Positions 9,877-18,091 of a stretch of 64,000 bases of DNA are shown here, piece by piece. Location of the stretch: positions 372,001-436,000 of the forward strand of contig NZ_JGZD01000009.1 in assembly GCF_000741645.1 (NCBI RefSeq), written 5' to 3'. A program made the translations under genes and the position numbers. Numbering within the stretch: the stretch's first letter is position 1; every line of letters begins with the position of its first letter. Under the pieces are notes generated by a model. It saw only the letters and a list, made by a program, of their open reading frames with translations, did not search any database and was not told the origin of the DNA. The stretch comes from Bifidobacterium minimum (GTDB taxonomy: Bacteria; Actinomycetota; Actinomycetes; Actinomycetales; Bifidobacteriaceae).

Positions 9877-10281
9877 CCTTAGGCTCCTTCCACAACCGTG
9901 GTCAACGGGGAATCGCACTACCGGGCAACCATACCAATCGAGGGATACATTGTCGGCGTCCCGCTCGGGTTCCCGGCACGCGGGTCCATGACGCCGTGAG
10001 CATGTTCCGTGGCGTATCCGCCATCGCTGATAGTATCGCTCACGAGTGGTTGCGGTACGTTCCGGGCATGCATTGAGGGGCCTTTGCATGATGGGGACTC
10101 GCGCATATCGTCCAGGCCGGGGCTTCTCGCAGTCGGGACGCGCCGCGGAATCGCGGCATGGAGGGCGGCATGGAGATATGTGCATGCGGCTGAGGCATGC
10201 GGGTCATGCGTCCGGATCCGGACATGCCGGACATGGCGGACCGTGCGTGGCGCGCACGGGCGAGTGGACAAGGGGCGCAGT
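9877..10281. other. 405-bp divergent gap between purF and the cation ATPase gene
   Basis: Holds the shared purine element at 9931-9951 on the purF side. Long reading frames from both flanking genes enter this region, but they lack family similarity and a better start exists inside each gene. Nearer the ATPase are short GCATGCGG/GGACATG-type near-repeats and the palindrome TCCGGATCCGGA. No RNA gene was recognised. Confidence 0.6.
9931..9951 (-). promoter_or_regulatory. Putative purine-regulatory element upstream of purF
   Basis: A 21-bp element (plus-strand ATACCAATC, two variable bases, GGGATACATT) matches a site upstream of purC (17968-17988) at 18 of 21 positions. Its proximal edge is 55 bp from the purF start, compared with 62 bp for purC. 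A -10-like TATGGT directly follows on the minus strand. It is either a regulator site overlapping a promoter or a conserved promoter; the binding protein is unknown. Confidence 0.6.
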
Positions 10282-13098
10282 ATGGGCATAACGACGACGG
10301 CGCACGCTGAAGGATCGACGCGGGAGTTTGAGGAGGAGCTGCGAGATCCCGAATGGGGGTCGAACGAGATCTGGCATTCCCTGGACGCCGAACGGTCATT
10401 GTCGGCGCTGAGGGCCACCGAGCGGGGGCTGACCTATGACGAGGCGGAGCATCGTCTTGGCATATTCGGAAGGAACGTTCTTCAGGAGGCGCAGACCACG
10501 CCGGCTTGGAGGAGGTTCCTGCGCCAGTTCTCCAATCCTCTGATTCTCGTGCTTATCGTGTGCGGTCTGGTCACGGTCGCGCTTGATCATTACGTGGATG
10601 CGGTCGCCATTTTCGTCGTGCTGCTGTTCAACGCGATTCTGGGCTTCTATCAGGAGGACAAGGCCGACAAGGCGGTCGAGGCGCTGTCCTCCCTGTCGAC
10701 TCCCATGACGCGCGTGCTGCGTTCCGAAACGGTGCAATCGGTGGCCACCGAGTCCGTCGTTCCCGGCGACATCGTGCTGTTGGAGAGCGGGGACCGCGTC
10801 CCTGCGGACCTGCGGCTGATCGAGGTCAACAATCTGCGCGTCAACGAGTCCATGCTCACCGGTGAGAGCGACGACGCGAACAAATCCACCGGCGTGTGTC
10901 CGCAGGACGCGCCTCTGGGGGATCGCACCTGCATCGCGTTCTCGGGAACGCTGGTCACCAGTGGGCGTGGCAGGGGCGTGGTCGTGGCCACGGGATCCGA
11001 CACCGAGCTCGGCGAGATCAGCGATCTGGTCAACGGCACCGACACCATTCCTCCGCTGGAACGCATCATGCACCGAACCGAACGGGGGATAGCCTTCGCC
11101 GTCATCATTGTCGCGGCGTTCGTGTTCATCGCGGGTGCCGTCCTGAAGAACGACCCGTCCGGAGCCTTTCTGCCGGCCGTGGCTCTGGCCGTGGCGTCCA
11201 TGCCCGAGGCCCTGCCCATCGTTCTGACGGTGGCGATGGCCTTGGCCGTGTCGCGGATGGCCACCCATCACGCCATTGTGCGGACGCTGCCGGCCGTCGA
11301 GACTCTGGGCGCCACCACCGTCATCGGATCCGACAAAACCGGCACCCTCACCCAGAACCGCCTGACGGTTGAGTCCTGCGCCATCGGCGTGACGAATCTG
11401 TCCTCGTATGACGAGGTGTCCCGGCAGATCCATGCGGATTCGGAGGGGACATCCGCCGCATGGCGGTCGCTGTTGCGGGCCGCGGCGCTGACCAATGAGG
11501 CCGTCCGCCTGCAGGACGATGATGGGCGGACGCGATACGAGGGCGACGCGGTGGATGTGGCCATGGCCCGTGCGGCCGATTCGGCGGATGCCGTCGAAGA
11601 CGCCGATCTGCACTCGGACATCGTCCACGAGACGCCCTACGAGCCTGAACTGCGCTATTCCATGACGATCAGAAGGGACGCCGACGGCACGCTGACCCAA
11701 TACGTCAAGGGCGCGCCCGACAGCATCATCGCCATGAGCACCAGCATGATCGACGACGGGGGCGCCCGCGTGGACGTGGACGCCGAGGGACTGCACGCCA
11801 TGAACATGCGCATGGGCGAGAAGGGGCTGAGGGTTATCGCGGTGGCCTCCCGCACCATCGCCTCCGAGGCCGATCTCGATGGCGCCATCACCCCTTCCGG
11901 TCTGTGCTTCCTGGGAGTCGAGGGCATGCTGGATCCTCCTCGTCCCGGTGTCCGCGAGGCGATCGAGGACTGCCGCAAGGCCGGCATCGAGGTGAAGATG
12001 ATCACCGGCGACCATCCGGTCACGGCGAAGGCCATCGGCGACAGGCTGGGGCTGTCCCATACCGATGACGCGATCACCGGTGCCGAGATGCTCACGCTTG
12101 ACGACGAGCAGCTGCGGTCGAGGCTGCGCAAGACGTCGATCGCGGCCCGAGTGTCGCCTCAGGACAAACTGCGCATCGTGGAGGCGTTGCAGGACGAGGG
12201 TGAAACCGTCGCCGTGACCGGTGACGGCGTCAACGACGCTCCGGCGCTGAAGGCCGCGTCCGTGGGGATATCCATGGGCGAGTCGGGGACGGATGTGGCG
12301 CGTGAGGCCAGCGATGTGGTGCTGACCGACGACAACTTCGTCACCATAACCAAGGCCGTCGCCCAGGGGCGCGTCACGTTCAAGGCCATCCGGGGTTCGG
12401 CGTTCTTCCTCCTGTCGACCGCGGTGGCCGCCATGATCGCCGTCGGCGTGAACGTCGTCTCGGAGATGCCTCTGCTGTTCATGCCGCTGCAGATGCTGTG
12501 GATCAACATCGTCACCAACGGCGTGCAGGACATCGCTCTGGCCTTCGAACCCGGTCAGGGCGACGAGCTCGACCGTCCTCCGCGCGGCCGCTCCGAGGGA
12601 CTGCTGTCGTCCGCGTTGTGGGGGCGTACCGCCATCTGCGGATTGTGGATGGGACTGAGTATCCTCGTCCTGTTCCGTGTGCTCATCGACCGCGGGTATG
12701 ACGACACCACCGCCAGAACCATGGCGCTGACGCTGCTTGTTCTGTTCAGCTTCTTCATGTCCCTGTCGGCGCGCTCCGAGACCCGATCCGTCTTCCGGGT
12801 GAACCCGTTCACGAACCCCTTCCTTCTCGGGGCATCCGTGAGTGCGCTGATTCTCCACGCCGTGGCCATGGTGGTTCCCCCGGTGGCGTCCGCGCTGGGC
12901 ATGACCGCGCTGACCGGAGGGCAATGGGCCATGTGCTGGGCCTTGGGTGCCACGGTCCTCGTCTTCAGCGAAGGGGACAAGGCGGTCAGGGCCTTGTTGT
13001 CTAGGCATGGGCATGACAGCGCCCGCTCCGGCGTCAAGGCGATGGGACGCATCGCTCACCGCAACATCATCGCGATGCTTCGCGGCGACGCACGCTGA
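10282..13098 (+). CDS. P-type cation-transporting ATPase (P2-type, Ca2+-ATPase-like)
   Basis: A 938-residue P-type ATPase. It has an N-terminal cation-ATPase domain, the actuator motif TGES (Thr193-Ser196), the phosphorylation motif DKTGT with Asp351, GDGVNDAP (Asp648), and about ten membrane helices including PEALP in TM4. The TM6 segment reads NIVTNGVQD, where typical Ca2+ pumps have Asp in place of the second Asn, so the ion is uncertain (Ca2+, Mg2+, Mn2+ or monovalent). The start ATG at 10282 follows AAGGGG at good distance; the in-frame upstream extension to 10009 looks noncoding. It is transcribed alone, divergent from purF, and ends in a strong hairpin. Confidence 0.9.
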   Translation: MGITTTAHAEGSTREFEEELRDPEWGSNEIWHSLDAERSLSALRATERGLTYDEAEHRLGIFGRNVLQEAQTTPAWRRFLRQFSNPLILVLIVCGLVTVALDHYVDAVAIFVVLLFNAILGFYQEDKADKAVEALSSLSTPMTRVLRSETVQSVATESVVPGDIVLLESGDRVPADLRLIEVNNLRVNESMLTGESDDANKSTGVCPQDAPLGDRTCIAFSGTLVTSGRGRGVVVATGSDTELGEISDLVNGTDTIPPLERIMHRTERGIAFAVIIVAAFVFIAGAVLKNDPSGAFLPAVALAVASMPEALPIVLTVAMALAVSRMATHHAIVRTLPAVETLGATTVIGSDKTGTLTQNRLTVESCAIGVTNLSSYDEVSRQIHADSEGTSAAWRSLLRAAALTNEAVRLQDDDGRTRYEGDAVDVAMARAADSADAVEDADLHSDIVHETPYEPELRYSMTIRRDADGTLTQYVKGAPDSIIAMSTSMIDDGGARVDVDAEGLHAMNMRMGEKGLRVIAVASRTIASEADLDGAITPSGLCFLGVEGMLDPPRPGVREAIEDCRKAGIEVKMITGDHPVTAKAIGDRLGLSHTDDAITGAEMLTLDDEQLRSRLRKTSIAARVSPQDKLRIVEALQDEGETVAVTGDGVNDAPALKAASVGISMGESGTDVAREASDVVLTDDNFVTITKAVAQGRVTFKAIRGSAFFLLSTAVAAMIAVGVNVVSEMPLLFMPLQMLWINIVTNGVQDIALAFEPGQGDELDRPPRGRSEGLLSSALWGRTAICGLWMGLSILVLFRVLIDRGYDDTTARTMALTLLVLFSFFMSLSARSETRSVFRVNPFTNPFLLGASVSALILHAVAMVVPPVASALGMTALTGGQWAMCWALGATVLVFSEGDKAVRALLSRHGHDSARSGVKAMGRIAHRNIIAMLRGDAR

Positions 13099-13114
13099 GA
13101 GAGAGTAAGAAGAA

Positions 13115-13165
13115 GACGATTCGGGTCGTCGAAGGCCCAATAGACCTTCGACGACCCGAATCGTC
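13115..13165. terminator. Bidirectional hairpin terminator (21-bp perfect stem)
   Basis: Arms 13115-13135 and 13145-13165 are perfect reverse complements around a 9-base loop. On the minus strand the stem is followed by a pyrimidine-rich tract (complement of AGAGAGAGTAAGAAGAA). It sits between the ATPase gene stop and the convergent purL, so it can serve both. Confidence 0.92.
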
Positions 13166-13193
13166 GGTCTGCTTCCCGGCGTCTATTCGTCGT

Positions 13194-13225
13194 GATGCCG
13201 GCCGACGAAGATGCCGGCCGGCATC
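13194..13225 (-). terminator. Hairpin just downstream of purL
   Basis: GATGCCGGCC (13194-13203) pairs with GGCCGGCATC (13216-13225) around a 12-base loop, 11 bp past the purL stop on the minus strand. No T-tract is seen. It is probably a first terminator or RNA-stabilising hairpin ahead of the larger one. Confidence 0.65.
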
Positions 13226-13235
13226 ATCCAGCGCC

Positions 13236-16200
13236 TTAGGCCGCGAAGTATCTCACGCCGGCCTCGAGCAGCGGCTGATGGATGTCTCCGGGGACGTTGC
13301 GATACAGACCGTCGCCGGTGCGTTCCGAATGGGCCATCTTGCCCAGCACGCGGCCATCGGGGCTGGTGATGCCCTCGATCGCCAGAGCCGATCCGTTGGG
13401 GTTGACGTCAAGATCCATGCTGGGCCGGCCGTCCTCGCCGACGTACTGGGTGGCGATCTGTCCGGCGTCCAGCAGTCTGCGCAGCACATCCCCATCCGCC
13501 ACGAAACGTCCTTCGCCGTGCGATATGGGGATGGTGTGGACGTCCCCCACGGACGTCAGGGACAGCCATGGGGAGAGGTTCGAGGCCACGCGGGTGCGGA
13601 CCAGGCGGCTCTGATGCCGTCCTATCGTGTTGACGGCCAGCGTCGGCGAGGTCCGATCCATCGCCACGATGTCACCGTAGGGCACCAGCCCCAGCTTGAT
13701 CAGGGCCTGGAAGCCGTTGCAAATCCCCAGGATGAGCCCGTCCCTGTTGTTGAGAAGATCACGGACGGCGTCGGTGACCTCGGGGGAGCGGAACACGGCC
13801 TCGATGAACTTCGCCGATCCATCCGGCTCGTCGCCCGCGGAGAAGCCTCCGGGAATCATGATGATCTGGCTGGCGCGTATCCCTTCGGCGAAAAGACGGG
13901 TCGACCGCTCCACATCGCGGGGTGTGAGATTGTTGAACACCAATGTGGTCGGTCGAGCTCCAGCGCGCCGCCAGGCAGCCGCCGAATCGTATTCGCAGTT
14001 GATTCCGGGGAACACGGGAATGATGACGTCGGGCCGCGCCGCGGGGGGAGTTGACCGTGTGACCGATCCGCCTGCGGTGAAGCTGATCGGATCCACCGCG
14101 TCGCCATGGCCCCGGTAGGGGAACACCGAGGAGATGCCGTCCTCCCAGATCTCCTGAAGCCGTGTCAGATCGAGCGTCTCCGAGGAGGTGCGCAGCGTGT
14201 ATTCCTCGGTGGTGCGTCCGATGACGCCGTGCTCGACCCTGTTGGACATCGCGGGAAGGGTGGCGTCGTCGGCCAGCTCGATGAAGAAGGAGCCGTAAGC
14301 CGGCGTGAAAAGATCATCCGCGGCGATGGAGTCCTCGAGGTCGAGGCCGATATGGTTCCCGACGGTCATGAGGAACAGGGAGGCCGCGCTCGCGCCGTAT
14401 CCGGGGGTCGAGACGGCCAGCGCATCATGGGTGGAGGCAAGCTCCTCGATTACGTCCATGACCTCGATGAGCGAGTCCTTGTCGGGCGTCAGACCATCCT
14501 TCCCGAGCCGGGCGGCGATGCGCACCACCGTATGTCCCGCCGCCTTGAACTCAGGGGAGACCGCGTTCGTCAGAGGACCCACGGCGACTGCGAAGGAGAT
14601 CAGGGTGGGTGGGACGTCGAGATCCTCGAAGCTTCCGCTCATGGAATCCTTGCCGCCGATGGCTCCCACGCCCAGATCCACCTGCGCGGACAGGGCGCCC
14701 AGCACCGCGGCCGCGGGACGTCCCCAGCGCTCCGGGACGTCCCGCAGTTTGCCGAAGTATTCCTGGAGGCTGAGATAGGCGTCCTCGCGGCGGAATCCGG
14801 TGGCGACAAGTCTGCACAGCGATTCCACGACCGACAGATAGCCGCCGGTGTACTGGTTGCTTTCCATGATGTACGGGTTGAATCCCCATGCCATGGCCGA
14901 AGCGGTCGTCGTCTCGCCGTCCACCGGGAATTTCGCCACCATCGCCTGGGTGGGGGTCAGCTGCGTGCGGCCTCCGAAGGGCATGAGGACGGTGCCGGCC
15001 CCGATGGTTGAATCGAAGCGCTCCGAAAGACCCTTGTTCGAGGCCACGTTGAGATCGGACAGCAGAGCGGCCATCCGGTCATGGAGGGACTGCGTCGGGC
15101 GTGGAACGTCGTCGTCCGTTCGCGTTGTCAGCGTCGATCCGGAGAACAGTCGTCCGTCGTACCGCCCGCCCCTTTCGATGTGGAGGTCCTGGCTTTTCGG
15201 CGCGCCGTTGGAGGCGAGGAAGTCGCGGTCGAGGTCGACGATGACGTCGCCCCGCCACGTCATGCGCATGCGCCTCTCCCTGGTGACCACAGCGATGACG
15301 GAGGCCTCAAGGTTCTCCTCGCGGGCGTAGGAGAGGAACTCGTCGACGTCGTCGGCGGCCACGTCCACGGCCATGCGCTCCTGCGACTCCGAGATGGCCA
15401 GCTCCGTGCCGTCCAGACCGTCGTACTTCTTGGTGACCTTGTCGAGGTCGATGGTCAGACCGTCGGCGATCTCACCGGTGGCCACGGACACGCCGCCGGC
15501 GCCGAAATCGTTGCATCGCTTGATCAGACGGCAGGCGTCGCCGCGTCTGAAAAGCCTTTGCAGTTTGCGTTCGATGGGGGCGTTGCCCTTCTGCACCTCG
15601 GCTCCGCACTCCTCGAGGCTGTCGATGTCCTGCGCCTTCGATGCGCCCGTCGCGCCTCCGATGCCGTCGCGGCCCGTGCGCCCGCCCAGCAGGATGATGC
15701 GGTCGCCGGGCGTCGGGGTCTCGCGCCGGACGTGATCGGCGGGGGTCGCGCCCACGACGGCGCCGACCTCCATGCGCTTGGCGACATAGCCGGGATGGTA
15801 GATCTCGGCTACCTGACCGGTGGCCAGTCCTATCTGATTGCCGTATGACGAGTACCCGTGCGCGGCGGTGGTCACGATCTTGCGTTGCGGCAGCTTGCCG
15901 GGAAGGGTCGTGGACAGGGGCGCGGTGGGGTCGGCGGCGCCGGTGACTCGCATCGCCTGGTACACGTACGAACGTCCGGAGAGGGGATCTCGGATGCAGC
16001 CGCCGATGCATGTGGCCGCGCCGCCGAAAGGCTCGATCTCGGTGGGATGGTTGTGCGTCTCGTTCTTGAAGAGGAAGAGCCAGTCCTGGTCCTCGCCGTC
16101 CACGTCGACCTTGACCTTCACCGTGCAGGCGTTGATCTCCTCGGATTCGTCGAGGTTCGTCAGGATGCCCTCATGCCTGAGCCATCTGGCGCCGATCGTC

Positions 16201-17006
16201 GCCATGTCCATCAGGCATATCGGACGGTCCTCCCGGCCGAGTTCACGCCTCATGGCCAGATAGCGGTCGAAGGCCGCCGCCACGACGTCGTCGTCGATGC
16301 GGATGTTCTCCAGATGGGTCCCGAATGTGGTGTGGCGGCAATGATCCGACCAGTAGGTGTCGATGACCCGGATCTCGGTGATGGTGGGTTCGCGCCCCTC
16401 CTCGCGGAAATGGCGCTGGCAGAATCGCGCGTCGGCCAGATCCATCGCCAGTCCGCGACGGGTGATGAACTCCTCGAGACCGGAGTCGTCCAGTGTGGTG
16501 AAGCCGTCGATGACCTCGACATCCGCGGGTCTGGCCGTCTCCATGGCAAGGGAGTCGCGGGTCGCCAACGACGCCTCGCGCGCCTCGACCGGGTTGATCA
16601 CGTAATGCTTGACCGCGTCGATCTGACCGGGGTCCAACGTCCCGGACAGGACATAGACGCGGGCCGTGCGGACGGTGGGCCGGTCTCCCTGGCTGATCAG
16701 CTGGACGCATTCCTCGGCGGATGCGGCGCGTTGGTCGAACTGGCCGGGAAGGTATTCCACGGCGAACACCGTGGCGTCACCGAAGTCGGGAAGGGCGTCC
16801 GACACGTCATCCACCTGCGGTTCGCTGAAAACCGTGGGGACGGCCTTGGCGAAAAGCCCGTCGTCGATGCCCTCGACGTCATACCGGTTGATGATGCGTA
16901 GTCCCGACAGCCCGGTCAGCCCCAGAACGTCGCGCAGCTCCTCCCGCAGCTGCCGAGCCTCGACGTCGAAACCTGCGCGTTTCTCCACATACACGCGAAA
17001 AACCAC
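13236..17006 (-). CDS. purL: Phosphoribosylformylglycinamidine synthase, single-chain long form
   Basis: 1256 residues, converting FGAR to FGAM with ATP and glutamine. The order is a PurS-like N-terminal domain (about 1-150), linker, two AIRS-type domains (with SDHCRHTTF, FLFKNETHNHPTEIEPFGGA and GGKDSMSGSFEDL), and a C-terminal class-I glutaminase with Cys1096 in GICNGFQAL. Most actinobacteria split this enzyme into PurS, PurQ and small PurL, so the fused form is notable, though usual for bifidobacteria. The start is GTG at 17006 with AGGGGG upstream. It lies 147 bp after purC on the same strand, with a duplicated 13-bp motif in its leader. Confidence 0.96.
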   Translation of the reverse strand: MVFRVYVEKRAGFDVEARQLREELRDVLGLTGLSGLRIINRYDVEGIDDGLFAKAVPTVFSEPQVDDVSDALPDFGDATVFAVEYLPGQFDQRAASAEECVQLISQGDRPTVRTARVYVLSGTLDPGQIDAVKHYVINPVEAREASLATRDSLAMETARPADVEVIDGFTTLDDSGLEEFITRRGLAMDLADARFCQRHFREEGREPTITEIRVIDTYWSDHCRHTTFGTHLENIRIDDDVVAAAFDRYLAMRRELGREDRPICLMDMATIGARWLRHEGILTNLDESEEINACTVKVKVDVDGEDQDWLFLFKNETHNHPTEIEPFGGAATCIGGCIRDPLSGRSYVYQAMRVTGAADPTAPLSTTLPGKLPQRKIVTTAAHGYSSYGNQIGLATGQVAEIYHPGYVAKRMEVGAVVGATPADHVRRETPTPGDRIILLGGRTGRDGIGGATGASKAQDIDSLEECGAEVQKGNAPIERKLQRLFRRGDACRLIKRCNDFGAGGVSVATGEIADGLTIDLDKVTKKYDGLDGTELAISESQERMAVDVAADDVDEFLSYAREENLEASVIAVVTRERRMRMTWRGDVIVDLDRDFLASNGAPKSQDLHIERGGRYDGRLFSGSTLTTRTDDDVPRPTQSLHDRMAALLSDLNVASNKGLSERFDSTIGAGTVLMPFGGRTQLTPTQAMVAKFPVDGETTTASAMAWGFNPYIMESNQYTGGYLSVVESLCRLVATGFRREDAYLSLQEYFGKLRDVPERWGRPAAAVLGALSAQVDLGVGAIGGKDSMSGSFEDLDVPPTLISFAVAVGPLTNAVSPEFKAAGHTVVRIAARLGKDGLTPDKDSLIEVMDVIEELASTHDALAVSTPGYGASAASLFLMTVGNHIGLDLEDSIAADDLFTPAYGSFFIELADDATLPAMSNRVEHGVIGRTTEEYTLRTSSETLDLTRLQEIWEDGISSVFPYRGHGDAVDPISFTAGGSVTRSTPPAARPDVIIPVFPGINCEYDSAAAWRRAGARPTTLVFNNLTPRDVERSTRLFAEGIRASQIIMIPGGFSAGDEPDGSAKFIEAVFRSPEVTDAVRDLLNNRDGLILGICNGFQALIKLGLVPYGDIVAMDRTSPTLAVNTIGRHQSRLVRTRVASNLSPWLSLTSVGDVHTIPISHGEGRFVADGDVLRRLLDAGQIATQYVGEDGRPSMDLDVNPNGSALAIEGITSPDGRVLGKMAHSERTGDGLYRNVPGDIHQPLLEAGVRYFAA

Positions 17007-17046
17007 TGTTGCCCCCTGTTGTCACTCGTACCGGTGTTGTCATTCA

Positions 17047-17078
17047 GTAATTCATGGAATACGCCGTAATTCATGGAA
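17047..17078. repeat. 13-bp direct repeat in the purL leader
   Basis: GTAATTCATGGAA occurs at 17047-17059 and 17066-17078 (19-bp period), 41-72 bp upstream of the purL GTG start. The nearly two-turn spacing would suit a regulator binding one DNA face, but it could be slippage like the other short repeats here. Confidence 0.7.
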
Positions 17079-17110
17079 CGCGACCGTGGCCGCCGGAAAG
17101 GCGGATTCCG

Positions 17111-17150
17111 TGGTCCGCGCCTCCGGTGGTCCGCGCCTCCGGCGGTCCGT
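17111..17150. repeat. 16-bp tandem repeat directly after the purC stop
   Basis: TGGTCCGCGCCTCCGG is present twice (17111-17126, 17127-17142) plus a partial third copy to 17150, ending three bases before the purC stop codon (17154-17156, minus strand). Confidence 0.85.
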
Positions 17151-17153
17151 GTC

Positions 17154-17906
17154 CTACTTGGACTCGGTGATGCCCTCGGAGGCGGCGAGACCGTTGAGCC
17201 TCGAGAGGATCTCCTCATAGGCGGGGATGATGTTGCCCAGATCGCGGCGGAAGAGGTCCTTGTCCAGATGCTCGATGCGGCCGCTGTGGTCCTTGAGGTC
17301 CCACAGCCTGCAGGTGTCGGGCGTGATCTCGTCGGCCAGAAGGATCGTGCCGTCGGATGCCGTTCCCTCCTCGATCTTGAAATCGACCAGCTGGACCTCG
17401 ATGGCGGAGAAGATGTCGAGAAGCGCCTGATTGACGGCGCGGGCCTGCCGCGAGATTTCGGCGAGCTGCTCCTCGGTCGCCAGTCCCAGCGCCACGATGC
17501 CGTCGTCGTTGATGAAGGGGTCGCCAAGATCGTCGGATTTCAGGCAGAACTCCAGGATCGGCTTCGACAGCGCGGTGCCTTCGGCGACTCCGTACCGTTT
17601 CGCGAAGGATCCCGCGGCGGTGTTGCGCATGATGATCTCCAGGGGGAACATATCCATGCGTCGGACGAGCTGCTCGGTGTCCGACACCCGCTTCAGGAAG
17701 TGGCTTTTGACGCCGCGTGCCGCGAGAAGGTCGAAGATCACCGAGGTGATGCGGTTGTTGAGGCTTCCCTTGCCCGCTATCTGCGCCTTCTTGGCGCCGT
17801 TCCCGGCGGTGGCCTGATTCATGTACTCGACCCAGAGAACCTGCGGATCGTCGGTGGCGTACATCTTCTTGGCTTTGCCTTCGTACAGCTTTTCCAGTTT
17901 CTCCAT
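17154..17906 (-). CDS. purC: SAICAR synthetase
   Basis: 250 residues. It condenses CAIR with aspartate using ATP. The family start [18 protein letters not shown] and the later [24 protein letters not shown] and DFKIEEG are all recognisable. The frame is open 39 codons upstream, but the ATG at 17906 has AAAGGCGAG upstream and matches the family N-terminus. Upstream lie a GTGCCA/TGGCAC dyad and the element shared with purF. It lies between purT and purL on the same strand. Confidence 0.97.
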   Translation of the reverse strand: MEKLEKLYEGKAKKMYATDDPQVLWVEYMNQATAGNGAKKAQIAGKGSLNNRITSVIFDLLAARGVKSHFLKRVSDTEQLVRRMDMFPLEIIMRNTAAGSFAKRYGVAEGTALSKPILEFCLKSDDLGDPFINDDGIVALGLATEEQLAEISRQARAVNQALLDIFSAIEVQLVDFKIEEGTASDGTILLADEITPDTCRLWDLKDHSGRIEHLDKDLFRRDLGNIIPAYEEILSRLNGLAASEGITESK

Positions 17907-17949
17907 GACTCGCCTTTCCCGCGCGACGCGAGACGAAATGAGGGGGGAT

Positions 17950-17964
17950 GTGCCAACGTGGCAC
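17950..17964. promoter_or_regulatory. Perfect 6-bp dyad in the purC leader
   Basis: GTGCCA-ACG-TGGCAC is a perfect inverted repeat with a 3-base centre, 44 bp upstream of the purC start and 3 bp from the shared purine element. It could be an operator. No equivalent was seen upstream of purF. Confidence 0.5.
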
Positions 17965-17967
17965 AGA

Positions 17968-17988
17968 ATATCAATCCGGGGATACATT
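17968..17988 (-). promoter_or_regulatory. Putative purine-regulatory element upstream of purC
   Basis: Plus-strand ATATCAATC, two variable bases, GGGATACATT; 18 of 21 positions match the element upstream of purF, at a similar distance (62 bp) from the start. On the minus strand a -10-like TATTCT follows directly. Confidence 0.6.
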
Positions 17989-18091
17989 CCGGGGAGCGTT
18001 GAGATGTCGTCGCGGGGCGTCATCCGGAGGCGACGCCGGACTCACCTCGCGGAGCGCGGCGGGAGGTCGGATCCGTCGCGCGGGACGGCGT

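Noticed and set aside
9877..10185. N-terminal extension of purF by 103 codons
   Set aside because: Has no family similarity, while a TTG with a well-placed SD gives the exact PurF N-terminus and the catalytic Cys at position 12. The region also holds the shared purine element.
10396..13140. 914-residue open frame on the minus strand opposite the cation ATPase gene
   Set aside because: Composition is Arg/His/Gly/Asp-rich with no recognisable domain, and it lies wholly opposite a gene with all P-type ATPase motifs. It is a GC-rich codon-position shadow.
16916..17527. 203-residue minus-strand frame between purL and purC
   Set aside because: It overlaps purC and purL in another frame and is Ser/Arg/Pro-rich without similarity.
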